Shown here piece by piece: positions 1-12,789 of a stretch of DNA of 64,000 bases (position 1 is the stretch's first letter; each line of letters begins with the position of its first letter). The stretch comes from Paramecium pentaurelia (Eukaryota > Ciliophora > Oligohymenophorea > Peniculida > Parameciidae). Below the pieces are notes generated by a model. That model saw only the letters and a list, made by a program, of their open reading frames with translations. It did no database searches and was not told the DNA's origin. The translations under genes and the position numbers were made by a program. The stretch lies in contig CAJJDO010000018.1 in NCBI GenBank assembly GCA_905183005.1, positions 746,914-810,913 of the forward strand. The letters run 5' to 3'.

Positions 1-1021
1 CTCCAGGGAATCCACCAGATGATGTATTTAATGTCTTACCTCTTAGGCCTCAAGAGAAAAATAGAGATAAATGATAGCTATTCATGGTCCTAACCCTGAA
101 GATGCAAAACCATATGAAAAAGTACCCTTAATAGAAAATGATATGGTACGTAAGACTCTAGAAAAACTTGGAGAATATCGATACGATCCTGAATCACTTC
201 AAAAGTTTGCAGATTGCATTGAACTAGAACCTTATGTATTAATTAATTGTTAACTTATAGTAATTTGAGAATGGGGCTATATATGTTGGGCAATGGAAAA
301 ATCATCAAAGATGGGGAAGAGGTAAATAATACTGGCCTGATGGTTCCATTTATGAAGGATTTTGGTGTGTTCATACTGCTAATGGAAAAGGAAGATTGAT
401 TCATGCAGATGGTGATGCTTATGTATTATATTATTTAAACATAGGATGGTGATTGGGTAGATGATAGAGCTTAAGGATAAGGAACTTATTATCATGTTGA
501 TGGAGCTAAATATGAAGGAGATTGGTTAGAAGATTAATAACATGGTAAAGGAACTGAAATGTGGCCAGATGGAGCTTAATACATTGGAAGTTACGTTAAT
601 GGTAAGAAAGATGGAAAAGGAAAATTTAAATGGAGTGACGGAGCAACTTATGAAGGAGATTTCAGAGATAATAATATTGAAGGTATTTTTATATTTTTTA
701 AATCTCTAGGATATGGAGAATATATTTGGGCTGATGGAAGAAAATATAAAGGACAATGGTAAAATAACAAAATGCATGGAAAGGGAGATTTTAATTGGCC
801 AGATGGAAAATAATATAGTGGTATTCTCTTATTTTAAATTATTAGGTGATTATGTGGAAGATAAGAAAGAAGGTTACGGGGTCTTTAAATGGTCTGATGG
901 AAAATAATATAAAGGCTATTGGAAGGATGGTAAATAGCATGGCAAAGGAATTCTAGTTGATAAAGATTAAAGGGAAGTTGAAGCTGAATGGGTTGAAGGA
1001 AAAAGAGTCAGACAAGATTGA
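1..1021 (+). CDS. MORN-repeat protein, 5' end outside window
   Basis: The gene enters from the left edge, so the N-terminus is missing. About eight MORN repeats follow one another, with typical cores such as YEGDW, GKGKFKWSDG and YKGQW, and the frame ends at TGA 1019-1021. Five tiny introns keep the frame: 24-46, 236-260, 423-444, 683-709 and 821-845 (22-27 nt, GTA...TAG). A non-repeat segment of about 70 residues precedes the repeats. MORN repeats bind membranes or act as structural spacers; in ciliates such proteins are common in cortex, basal bodies and axonemes (for example RSPH1-like). Which one this is cannot be told from the visible part. Confidence 0.85.
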
Positions 1022-1956
1022 TTATCATTATATTATTATTAAATCTAATACTGTATCCATATCTTGACCTATTATAGGTTATCAATGTACTGAATAATTT
1101 CACATTCTCTGATAATATTATTTTTATTATTTTCAGTTAGATATTTTTGTTTAATATTTCATTTAATTATAAATTATTTATTTTACAAAAAATTTTAAAT
1201 CTAATTCCTATCCTTCTAGTTTTATTTTTAATCATGATATTTTCACTTATTTCCATTCTAAAACCAATTATTTTTCTAAAAAATTATATTATCATCTATT
1301 ATATTATAAATAAACAGCAACTGCCAAATTTCAAATAGATTTACTTCTCAAACTCTTTGGTATTCTTACTAATTAATAAGGATTTTTCTTTTCTTATATA
1401 AGTTCTGATATTCTAAGGTATTTTGAATTTAATCAATTATTTAGACTCATAAAATTAACTTAATAAATAATTGTTATACTTATTTTTTTATATAAAATTT
1501 AGCCATATCTGAGGTTTTTAAATGATAAAACAGAATATTACATTTGGAACTGAAATTAAATTGGAAATTTTTTAATAAGAATTAATTATGAACATAATTC
1601 TTACAGTCTTCAAATATTAACAGAAATATTATTTATTGATTTTTCTAAGGAAAATTTAAAAAGCTGCTTATGAATTTATATAAATATAATAGTTGTTTTA
1701 ACTAGAAGATCTAAGAGATATTTAATATTTTCTAAATATTAATATATCAGTAATAAATTAAATCAATACTGAATATTATATTTAAAAATTAGTTAAAAAT
1801 TTTTTGATAAAACCGACTATATAGTGTATTTTTAATTCATAATGATTGTGCTAGTTTTATAGAATGCTAAAAATTGAATATATTATTGAGTAAAACTAAA
1901 TTTAGAAAGATAAGAAAATTAACAAAAAGACAAAAAAATGTATAAATGAGAAGAAA
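1022..1956. other. Intergenic, no gene seen
   Basis: About 0.9 kb of very AT-rich DNA between the MORN gene and the convergent cohesin-like gene. Open stretches here are low-complexity Ile/Leu/Phe/Lys runs without codon structure. I see no RNA gene or repeat. Confidence 0.6.
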
Positions 1957-4900
1957 TCATTATGTTGCTTTTTATTTTGAAAAAGGGATTTCTAATTCTT
2001 CATCAGAGTCTTATTTAAATTTTTCTTTACTATTACTAACCTAACTATTATCTACTATACATTTTGAGACAACATTAAGTTTTTAAGGACTTTTTGATAC
2101 TCTATTAACTATTTTGTTTATCTCTTTAGTGGTCAATCCTGTTTATTATTTTAATCTATTTCTTAATTATTACTCTGATTTTAAGATTTCTTTTTTCTCT
2201 TCTTCTTATTTATTACTTTGATGATATTCTGAACTCTTAGATTCATAAAATGCATAAAATTTTTAATATGTTAATTTGTCAATTTAGAGAGTTTTCAATA
2301 ATTTTGTTGGTTTATGAAATATATGGGTTAATAATCCAAATAAAAATATATTGGATACATCTTAAAATCCTATTTGAATCATTTCAGCACAATGATTAAT
2401 AAATTTCATTCTCTTTTCATTAACATTTAATTTATTAACAGAAGCAATATAAGAATTAATACATAATTTTACAAATTCATTAAAATTTTCTTCACTTTAT
2501 GATTAATATTAAATTGAGGAATAATCAACAATAAATTTCCAAAAATCCTCTTTTTTAAAATATTAATCATTTTCTATAACTTTTTATAATGATTATGAAA
2601 TGGATGTTAAAATTGTTGGTTTTAAATCACTAAAGTAACAACTAGATTTTATTAATTCAAATAAATAAGATAAGAATTGAATACCAAATTCTTTATTTAT
2701 TAGTATTGAAGGACATTAATTAATTAATTTTATTGAATTGTTGAATAATTCCATTTATATATTACTTATTTAAGGTAAGTTATCAATTAAAGTGCGACTT
2801 TTCCTTCTTTTAAAATCATTTTATTTTTCTTTTTCTAATTTAACTTATCTAGATAATTCAGAAAGTACAAAATTATGAAAATGGATGTACAATAATTAAT
2901 AAGTTTATGAAGATATGTAATATTATAAGTTTAATCTTTATAATTTAAAATTATTAGTATAAATTAAATTATTGATAACAAGTTATAAAATAGTAATGTG
3001 TTATTGATCTTTATTTTTATTTTCTAAAATTTAAAAGCAATAATTAAAAAATAGATCTCTTATTTCTTTATAATTAATTTCATGATCATTTTCTTAAGGT
3101 TTATTAGAACTTAATAGATTTCTAATTTAATTTTGAAGTGAACTAGCCAATAAATTTGCATTAATTATAATTGATTTTTCATCTTTATTTTCAAAAATTG
3201 AGCTAATTGGATTTAAGATTTATTTTGGAAATACTAAATTTTGTTTAATTAAACATTCAATTTTCTAAATATTTAAAAAATTTAATTTTTCTTTATATAC
3301 CTTAATACCATATTTTACTAATTCTTTTATACAATCTTTGACTACTTCTGAATCTTATTGTTATTATTGATATATAAACATCATTTTACAAACTTAATTA
3401 ATTATACCAATATTTTAACTTTTTTGAAAAATCTTTTACACACTAATAGCAATTGCTTTCATATCCTTAAGAGGTATTAATTTAGAGTTTAAGTTTTAAT
3501 AGATATGTAGATAAGGAAATAGTAAATTCTAAAAGATCATAAATTTAATATATATACCTCATCAACCAAATCAATTGAAATCTTTGCTTTAGTTAAAAAG
3601 TAACTTGTAAATTGATCTGTAAATTTAATTTCTTCATCTTTATCTTCTAACCACCAGAATTTAGTTTAAGTATGTTGATATGATAATATTGATGCATAAA
3701 AATAAAAACCCATAAGCTAGAATTATTCTTATTATTCTCCTTCAAAAAATTGAGAGTATTGTTCTGGTAAACAGACAAAAGGATGACTATGAACAAAAGA
3801 AAATATAAAATTTTAGCATTCCTCATAACTCTAAATTTCAAAAGGTGCATAAGTCAAGTAAAATTCAGTTAATTTAAATACACTTTTAATTGGTTTTTCA
3901 AATAAATGTAGTAAAAATGAGGATTCATATCTTATTCTTAGATTTTTTGCAAATAATATTCTAATAAACGCTTAACATGTCTTGGTTTTAAAAAAATTAC
4001 TCACTACATTTGTATTTTTTGAAAATAGCTATAAAATATTAAAATAATTATTATACTTTTAGGAAATTGATTAATTTTAATTGAACACTTTCATTAGGAT
4101 CAAATATTAAGCTCATAATAGCCTCTTATTCTTCTTGTAGAAAATCAATTATTGGTTATAAGGATTTTTTACTTTCAATTAAAGATTTTAAAATTTTTTC
4201 TAATTCATTTAAAGCAGATTCTCTGCATTCATGATTTTCACTTAGAAATAAACATCCTAAATAACTATAATAGGGATCTGTAGGAATATCTGAATTCTAA
4301 AAGGAATGAAAAAGTATTTGAATAGCTTTTTTCTTGATTAAAGTTTATACATCTTAAGTTCTATTAGTTACTAAATATTCAAAAATATTATTTATAAATT
4401 TAGTTACTTCTTTCAATTCCTATTCATTTTCTATAGTTTATTTATTAAAATTATACTTATAAATTGTAAGAAATTAGATGTAGAATTAATTATTAAATCT
4501 ATAACTTCTAAAGCAGCTTATCTAGCAGTTCGAAATTTAGTTTAGGAGATTATTGTAAGCCAATTATATGTATATTTGAAAAAGCCTTCACATTAGAAAG
4601 GTAATTAAGTTTAGGTTGAGAATAATGTATCAAAAAATTGTCTTAAGACTTTATTATTTTCAATTAATTAGCATTATTATTCATCAATTAAATTAGACTA
4701 ATTTTCAAGTTAGAGTGATTCTAATTTATTTATTATTTCTTCTAAATTGACTTTTGCAAGGCTTAATCCCTTCAAATATTGATTACAATGATCCATTCCA
4801 ACCAACTTTAAATAAAAAGACACAAAACTAAGTAAAACTCCTTATGGACTTTCAAGCAATAAATCTTCTAATTTAATTATTACACTAGATTATTCAATAT

Positions 4901-5021
4901 CTGGATCATTCATAGATTCTAGAATATATTTATTATTACCATATATTTCAACTAATTTGATTTCTTCAATTTGTTAAAGTTCAGATTCTCTATTATTTTA
5001 TTTCTTTGCTCCCTTTTTCAT
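1957..5021 (-). CDS. STAG/SCC3-like cohesin subunit (divergent)
   Basis: A protein of about 1,000 residues starting at ATG 5021 (MKKGAKKQ) and ending at TGA 1957-1959. It is all-helical in character. Its N-terminal third lines up by eye with STAG/SCC3 in the same order: GVLLSFVSFYLKLVG against the LLDLINFF block, FRTARQAALEVIDLI against VRAFRHTSTLAAMKL, and DPYYSYLGCLFL...ECRESALNELEKIL against DSYLKYVGWTLHD...VRLKCLKALQ. SCC3 binds the kleisin and helps load cohesin on chromatin. Two introns are clear (3529-3557 and 4431-4456); the length modulo three says there are more. The C-terminus is acidic and basic mixed, unlike a transport receptor. The match is from memory of the family, so another HEAT-repeat protein remains possible. 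Confidence 0.55.
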
Positions 5022-5200
5022 ACTAATTCTTTAAGCTTAAATTATAATATAAATAATGTTATTGAGATATTTATGATTTCCCTTAAATGTAGTTTAATTT
5101 AATTATAATGAATTCTTACTATTTTTCTTGTTGATTTTTATTTTATTTGATAATTTTTTGGATTGTTATATTTAATTTCAAAATAATTGATTTAGCAAAG

Positions 5201-5888
5201 ATGATAATCATGAACAATACACCATAAAGATAAAAAACTTAAGATTCTGATTTAATAGATTAACTTTAAATAATTGAAGATTCTAATTTTAAAGAAAATT
5301 AAGTTGAATACTAAAATAATCTTAAAATTAGAAACGTAGAACTATAATAACTCAGATAAAAAAGTATTAAAACTCCAACTTTATTTATATCAACTTAAAC
5401 ATAATTTTAATCATCATAATAAATTAGCTCTAAAAGAGGATCTTTAGCTGAATTGCATTCTAATTTACCATCTACTTAAACATATTTAGGTTAAATGTAA
5501 AATAGAAAAAAAAGAGAACCTCCATCTTTAAAATTAAATGAATAGTAATAAATAAAAAGATATGAATCTTTGGTGAATTTGATTTAACAACCAACTAATA
5601 GAAACTATATAAAATCATAAAATGATTATACTACTAGAAATAAAGACAATATTAATTTTAATTCCTAATAAGTTTAAATTCAATAACTAATAAAAACATT
5701 AGGAAGCAGAAGATATTGAATAAAGTTTCTATAAAGTATTAGATATTTCATAATCCAATTTTATTTATGTAAACAATCTATAATTATAAAAAAATAAGTC
5801 TCTATTATTCATTACTTTAAATTATTTAAATAAATGTATTTTTATATTCTTAACAAAGTAATCCCTTTTATATTTTATAAAATTTTGA
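5201..5888 (+). CDS. Hypothetical Gln/Asn/Ser-rich protein
   Basis: Starts MIIMNNTPQRQK and runs about 150 residues of polar, basic, low-complexity sequence with no recognisable domain. Without splicing it stops at TGA 5717-5719 (172 aa). Removing a 31-nt GT...TAG intron just before the sequence EAEDIEQSFYKVLDIS extends it in frame to TGA 5886-5888 (218 aa). I prefer the spliced form because that extension looks coding. It sits 180 bp from the divergent cohesin-like gene, so the two may share a promoter region. Function unknown. Confidence 0.45.
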
Positions 5889-6029
5889 TTTTGAAATCCT
5901 CAAAGACTAATTTATTTTTAAGAGTTTTTAATATATAACTGATTTTCAATTTTATAATTATTTTATATATAATTTTATAATATTATTCTTAACATAATTA
6001 TTAGTTTAAAATTAATATTATTTTTGATA

Positions 6030-7444
6030 ATGGATGATTATTTAGATGACTAATATTATACAGAATTAGAAGAAGATTATGATAATAATAATGTTAACAA
6101 TAATGTAACATTATTAAGTGCAAATAATCTCTATTAAGAATTTTAAGATCGTCTTGAGATTATCAAAGATAAAATAGGAGAAACATCTTAAGTTGTTTTA
6201 AATGTAATATTAAATACATATACATAATAAGTTATTAATCTTTTTCAATTTTGAAGTAAAAACCATTTATGATAAATTGTTGCTAAATGATTAGTCTGAA
6301 TAAATAAAAATTTAACTTTAGGAATAAGGTATTTACAAAGTCTCTTAACTGAATTTTCATTCAAACATGATATGCTCAATATGTGAAGATAATAACACAT
6401 AAGGGTATAGTTTAAATTGTAATCATAAATTTTGTAATAATTGTTGGAATCAAATGATAGAGGTCTAATTCTCAAGTTAAATACCTTTAGTAAGATGTTT
6501 ATAAGATTAATGTTTTGAAAGATTACCTAATTCATTTTTAGAATAATACTCTAAATATACTTAAATATTAATAAAGAGATTTATGTAACATGATGATGAA
6601 ATTACTTGGTGTCCAGGTAAATTTTATAAATTTGAATGATAGGATTAAATTGTGAGAATGTTTTTAAGTGTAAGAATTTTTCTCATTCAATAAAATGTCC
6701 TTGTGGCATCAAATTTTGTTCTAAATGTAGATAAGAAAAACATTATCCAATTCCATGTGATATTTTAAAAAAAGTATTAGAATATCAATAATCAAATGAT
6801 TATTGGGTAACTTTACATGCCTCAAAGTGTCCCTAATGTGGAAGACTTATATAGAGAACAGAGGGATGTTTTCATTTAAAATGTTTATGTGGGTAACATT
6901 TCTGTTTTAAATGCTCTGGACCTTGGGCAAAAGATCATGAAAAAAATTTTTATACATGTCCCTATATGAATACAAATAAAAATCCATCTAAATATGCTTT
7001 ATCATTAAAGAATGAACTATAGAGTATAAATAACAATATTAGAATCATTGAATAATCTATAAAAGAATTAAAATAGAAAGTTAAAAAAGTATAATTAGAT
7101 AATCTTTTAGAGTATTCAGATAAGATTATTTAACTTTTGAAAAAATCTAAATTGTATTATATATTCATAATATATTTAGATTTTTGTATTATAAATACTA
7201 TTTAATGGAAAATAAGGATGTATAAATATATGAATAAACATTCTAATAATTTTAAAAGGAATTGAATATAATTTTAATAATTATACAAAATAAAATTTTG
7301 GAAGTTGAAGACAATGAATAAATAAGAGATAAAATGATTTTAGAATTCATCAATTTTGAAGATTCAGAAAAAAAAGTCTTAAGAAATTTAAAAATCAAAA
7401 AATAATTTATAAAATAATATATAATAGAAACCTTAATAAAATGA
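6030..7444 (+). CDS. RBR (Ariadne-type) E3 ubiquitin ligase
   Basis: A 444-residue protein with an acidic N-terminus (MDDYLDDQYYTELEED) like Ariadne proteins, then RING1 (CSICED...CNHKFCNNCW), an IBR domain (CENVFKCKNF...CPCGIKFCSKC) and RING2 (CPQCGRLIQRTEGCFHLKC...FCFKCSGPW). In RBR ligases a cysteine in RING2 receives ubiquitin from the E2 before transfer; the Cys of EGCFH occupies that place. A helical Ariadne-like tail follows. Introns 6204-6231, 6617-6642 and 7154-7179 (28, 26, 26 nt) give an uninterrupted frame of 445 codons including the stop. The substrate is unknown. The gene is convergent with the kinase downstream, 204 bp away. Confidence 0.9.
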
Positions 7445-7648
7445 TAATTAAATTATTTATTTAGTTATAGTGATTTATAAAAACAACATTATAAAGTTCA
7501 TTAATAATGTTTTAAAAAACTTATTTTCGAATTATTTTCTAATAATAATTAAAAAGTTCTGCAAATAAGTTAATTGATTTTATAATAATATAATTAAAAT
7601 ACTTATATATAAGTAAATATTAAATATAAATACATACACAAATATCAA

Positions 7649-10103
7649 TCAATTTTAACAAGAATAATCCCAACCAAATACTTCATTGATTCTTTCACCA
7701 TCTTAGGGATAGTCATGATCAATTAATCTGGTTGTTTATGTTAATTTATTTGTCTCTTTTTTTTTTAATTTTGGTGCTATATATTCTTATTATTATAATT
7801 TTAACCAATCAATTTCAGCAAATATAATATGATTTTTTATTTACTTAATAGATAATCTATCATTTGGATTTTTAGTGATAATTTATTCCAAAAAATTTTT
7901 TACAGATCCTGAAAAGTTTTTTGGTATTCTGAGTTCTTCATTTTATATACCATTTAATAGTATTCTAATATTATTACTAAAATGTGGAGGATAACCTGAT
8001 AACATTTCATATAACAATAGACCAACTGTATATATATCTGTACTTTATGTTACTCCCTGACCATTTAATAATTCAGGAGATAAATAAGCTGGTGAACCAC
8101 AAAATGTATGAGTTATATTAAAACCTTCTTTTGATAATCCAAAATCTATTAATTTTATGTAATTATTTTTTGTAATCATTACATTTTCTGGTTTTAAATC
8201 TCTATATATGAGATTTAAAGAATGAAGATATTCTATTGCAAGAATAATTTAGGCAATAATAAAAATGGCTTAGGTTTCTTATATTATTGTACCTTTAGTC
8301 ATATAATTAGTTAGATCTCCATTGTCACAATATTCTAATAACATGTATAGATAGTGTTAAGTCTAATTAATATAAATTTAGATTCACTTAAAAAGAATGA
8401 TGTAATTTTACAACAAATGGATGATTTAGATACTTCATAATGCTTAATTCACTTTAAATATATTTAACATCTTGTAGAACTTATTATTTTAATTACTATT
8501 TAAGTGCAAATATTTTATTTTTATAAATTACCTAAATTAGAATTGAATTAATTAATTACTTTAAAGACTTATCCAAAAGATCCTTTGCCTAAATGTGAGA
8601 GTACTTATATATCTTTTATTCTTATAACACTTCTAATAAAATTTTAGATTTAATGTTAACTTAATATAGATTTTTCATATTGATTCATTTAAATGATTTA
8701 TTTTTCTATATCAAAAATTTCAATTTCTTAATTTTATTTTTCCATCATAATTTAAAGAATTGTTTTCTTTTGTTTTTCTTATTCATAAGTATTTAATTTT
8801 TTATTCATATATCTACAATAACCAATTGAATTTTTAATAGATTCTAGCCATTATCGAGCAGCATTTTTGGTTTGAAATGCAATATGTAAATGTTTATTAA
8901 AGTACTGTAATTCTAAATAAAATAAGTTTTTATCTTAAAACCAATGATCTTTAGATAATTTGATTTCATTTATAAACTCCAAAGGAATTAACTCTCAAAA
9001 AATATAAATAATATACTTTGGATTAAAAGGATATTAAATAGAAGTCTTATATCTAGCAATGGCTCCAGAATCTGGATCACAAATTAAATAGTTATCAATC
9101 AAAAGCAATTTAAAATATGAAACTATTTTAGCACTTCCTTTAATAATAGGGGGTTTTTGTGGTCTATTAGTAAAGAATGAATTTAATGAATAGAATGTAC
9201 AAATAGATTATCTAAAAGAATTTATGATATCAAATTATTTATTTCTTAAAATTAAGAGTTCTTTTTAAAGTATTTTCTTAGTTCTATCACCTGCAACATC
9301 TACAACAGATTTCCCTTAAAATGTTATTGAGATATCTATTTTTGGATGTTTCAATAATAACTCTATTAATTCTTAATCATCTATTTAAGCAGCTATATGT
9401 AAAGCTGTTCCTTTTATAGTAATCTAATTAACATTGATTGAATTAGAACCCATTATCAAGTTTGTCACTAAGCTAGTTAAAATTTGAATAATTTACTTTT
9501 AATATTTGATTACCAAATTGCTATTTATAAACAATTCCATCCATCTTTAGAGAGAATAGAAATATCACCTCCAGAACTTATTAACCATAAATACATCTTC
9601 TCATCTCCTAGAAATGTAACTAAATGAAGTGCATTCCATCCTGTCAATTCAATTCCATTTATCAATTATGCTCTATCATTTCTATCTTCTAGAAAGAGTT
9701 CTAGATCACTTAAAAGAGACAATCTAATTAATTAAAATATAGTCTCTTATTCAGGAATAGAATTAGCTGAAGTATCAAGAAATTGTGAGGGATCAAATTA
9801 TGATGAAAATGAAGATGCCATATCAGAAAAGGGATCAGTTGTTTTTTATGCAAATATGGCAGAGCCTTATTAAATCTAATAATCACATATGTAAAGGTTT
9901 AATTCATCAAGAACAATCTTCTTAATCTAAAATGTTACTTTCTCATTTGTTTATATCAAAATCAATTTAAGTTGATTTTAATCAATTCCTGTCAAATTTG
10001 ATACTTAATCATACAATTCAGATATTTTATACTTCGATGAGATTTTTAATTACTCAACATTCAAAATTCCCCAGTCATTATAATATCTAATTACGATTTT
10101 CAT
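7649..10103 (-). CDS. AGC-type kinase with Ubl-like, ankyrin and PH-like regions
   Basis: Begins at ATG 10103. The first 75 or so residues look like a ubiquitin-like fold (MKIVIRYYND...LTGIDQNQLKLI). Ankyrin repeats follow (TGWNALHLVTFLGDEK, GTALHIAAQIDDQELIELL), then a PH-like segment (YFKLLLIDNYLICDP ... AAQQWLESIKNSIG), then a kinase domain. The kinase carries a glycine loop GKGSFGQVF, catalytic YRDLKPENV, DFGLSKEG and SPAYLSPELL, all intact, and ends with a short AGC-like tail (EVFGWDYSCQN) at TGA 7649-7651. Catalytic motifs predict an active Ser/Thr kinase. Several short introns are needed; not all boundaries were fixed. Which AGC subfamily it belongs to is not clear. Confidence 0.85.
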
Positions 10104-10218
10104 AAAATAAAATAATAATATTTCAGTATTCAGTATTATTACCAAACAAAATAGTATAATAATATGAAATTAATTCAGATATCCTCTTATTATAAAATTA
10201 ATTATACACATTAATTTT
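10104..10218. other. Short spacer between two minus-strand genes
   Basis: Only 115 bp separate the stop of the LMBD2-like gene from the start of the kinase gene, typical of the compact layout here. The kinase promoter would have to lie in it. Confidence 0.5.
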
Positions 10219-12016
10219 TCAATACATTAGTTTCTGTTATAATTCAATATCATAAGGTTCAGATGAATCTGACCATCCTTCTGGTTTCATTTTTCTTTCA
10301 AAATATTATCTATTTAACTTAAGTGCATCTCTTCCTTCAAAAATGAGTCTGTCAGAAAATGTATTGTTAAAAATGAATTATTTCATACCAATCAATTAAA
10401 GAGTCTTATCAAACAAATCAAAGTAATTAATCAAACATAAAACAATCAATAAACATGGCATTAAAGCTGTAATACTAACTCCAAATATTGGTAATAATTC
10501 AATCTAAATATTTATATTATTGAATTCATACATTTCCCATTGCATATCTAAAAGCAGTCTCTTATTTTAGTTTAATCATATTTAAGAAATTCTAACATAA
10601 TGGTGCTCCAACTCTACTAAAATTGATTGTTGCAAACATAAGACTTGGTGCATCTGTCTAATGATCTCCATAAAGTCCATAAAATCCTTGAATTCTTATT
10701 TTAAATAAACCATAATAAACACAAAAAGCAATGTAGAGTAAAGGTATAAATGAATAAAAGGAAATACTTAATAATCCATCAACATATCTAAGAGGTAAAC
10801 CAAATATTGTAAATTATGTACCCATAAAAATTGTTACTTCAGAAATCAATACTAAAATAGATAATATTCCAAAAGTCAAAGATATTATTACTTTTAATTA
10901 AGGTTTTATAACACATAACCAATGCCATTCTAATATATCCAATTTTTATGCAAAAGTTCCTTCTCTTGGTTTTTTAAAAGAAAATTAAACCTTCTTTTCT
11001 TAACTATTTATAGCCTTTATAATATCCTCCATTTCATATGCTGATTTACAATTCTCTTTCCATTATGCTTTAATTCTCTTGTATTCTAATGAGTTCTTTC
11101 TTATTTCTTAATATAAATTCATCATTTCTTCAACAGATTCTGGTCCTTTATTTTTAAAAAAAGCCCCTGTTATAGTCATTAGGATTTATGATTTTCTCTT
11201 TTCTTCTTCCTTTTTTAAAATCTTATGCATATTTCTTGGTATCATATTTAAGCATTTATTAAGGTAATACATCATATCATCATTATCAAATCGTTGATCC
11301 TTTATTTAAAATACTTTCATTGATGTTTCCAACAATTTATGATGAGCATCATCCTTTTCTCCATTTATGCTTGCCGTTCTAAAATAAAGATATTTCATCT
11401 ATACATCCAATTAGGATGTTCTCATTTATGCCTTTGGAATTATAACTAATCCATAACCCAATAAAACTATAATTAGAGCAACTCCAAATGAATTTGCCAT
11501 ACTCTTCAAAAATGTACCTAAACCACACTATTAAGCTTATCCAGTATAGAAAATTGCTAGAACAAAAACTATGCCAACAACAGAAATTATAATATAGAAT
11601 CTCACATTGTTTTTAAGTGCTTTTTTTAATTTATCTCTCTTATCTAACTCAACTGATTCTTCATATTCTTACATAATCGGAATTACAGTCCAACACAATA
11701 TGAAATTTGTCCAATAAAGTATTTGATAAGTCTATCATAGTATTAAAGTCATTACTTCAGCTAAACTCAGGTAATCATTCGAAATAGATCCAACGCTTTA
11801 ATCTCTATATGTAATATATATGTCAAAAGGTAAAAATAGTAGCAGCAAAAAATTAATTAACCATGATACTAGTGCCATGCCTTTTACATAAATACTAACA
11901 TCCTTGCTACAATATTTTTGAATCATATAGCCAATTAAGCAAGTTACTATCACGATTTCAAATATAAGTATTAAATACATTAATTTATATGCACAATGAT
12001 TTAATTTTATGGTCAT
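10219..12016 (-). CDS. LMBR1-domain protein, LMBD2-like
   Basis: Multipass membrane protein that matches LMBRD2 block by block: an N-terminal pair of TM helices ending FLPFDIYITYRD (human ILPLDVSTT), LLGYGLVIIPKAQ (human LLGYGLVEIPRS), and GDHQTDAPSLMFATINFSR followed by GAPLCQNFLN (human SHHQTDAYSLLF and PPLCLNFLG). A hydrophilic helical loop with many charges lies between the halves. LMBRD2 family members have been linked to receptor signalling at membranes; the role in ciliates is unknown. Start chosen at 12016 because TM1 follows directly; an in-frame ATG at 12085 would add 23 residues. Stop TGA 10219-10221. Several introns are required. Confidence 0.85.
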
Positions 12017-12112
12017 TCTATGTCTAAGTCTCTAAAAAAGAAAGTCATTTGATATAATTATTGATAAATTTTGTTAAAGACACATTTGATATGCTTTAAA
12101 ATTAGAAAACTA

Positions 12113-12601
12113 TCATAATTTTAGAGTTATAGTGATTAATGATGTAAAAATCAAAATAAATAATCCAAATATGCTTGCACTAATAAATTATAAATATAGG
12201 AATTTATAAATAATAGTAAATTATCAACATTCATAATTTTCAAGAAATCTAATTACCATTCCATATGCACACTTAATAATTTCATACTTAAGACATTTAA
12301 TAATAATATTAATTTACATCATTTTGTTATGTATTTCCTAAAAACCTAAGATAAATACTGAATTTTACTATTTAATTCATTGATTTCAATCAAAATTTTA
12401 GTATCTATTAATTATCATTTGATTATTCTAAAGAAAATAATGATTTAATAAACTTAAGAGAAAATATTATATTTTTGAATCAATAATGAGGGGAGGCTTG
12501 TTCATATCACAATCAATAAAATAATAACAATATTCATCTTATGAAAAATAAAAACATCTACATTTCTTTAAATTTTAATTATATGCTCTTTGGCATATCA
12601 T
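12113..12601 (-). CDS. Small hypothetical membrane protein, splicing unresolved
   Basis: From ATG 12601 the frame reads MICQRAYNQNLKKCRCFYF... with a Cys-rich start and the motif YCYYFIDCD. In another frame it ends with one clear TM helix (SASIFGLFILIFTSLITIT) before TGA 12113-12115. The pieces must be joined by introns I could not place with confidence. It lies just upstream of the LMBD2-like gene on the same strand and could be the end of a larger receptor-like gene. No family was recognised. Confidence 0.35.
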
Positions 12602-12789
12602 GATATTGCGATTTAGTTTATTTATATTTAAATAAATTAAATCAAAATAGATTGTCAATATTTCATAAACAAATTAGAGTTTTTAGTAGTAATGAAAAGT
12701 AAATATTGATAATTTCTTCGATAAAATTTACAAGAAAATAAATCTACTTTAAAAAATAATAAATAATTAATTACTTAAGGAATGTATTT

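Noticed and set aside
1147..1338. Open frame of 63 codons with standard code after the MORN gene
   Set aside because: Very hydrophobic Ile/Leu/Phe/Asn composition, no codon structure, typical chance frame in AT-rich DNA.
1957..5021. Importin/exportin assignment for the SCC3-like gene
   Set aside because: The order of blocks fits STAG/SCC3 better, and the true exportin-like gene in this window (30629-34413) looks different.
12061..12120. Extension of the LMBD2-like gene through the upstream TM helix
   Set aside because: A TGA at 12113-12115 lies between them and no intron of any normal size removes it; LMBD2 already has its full N-terminal helices.
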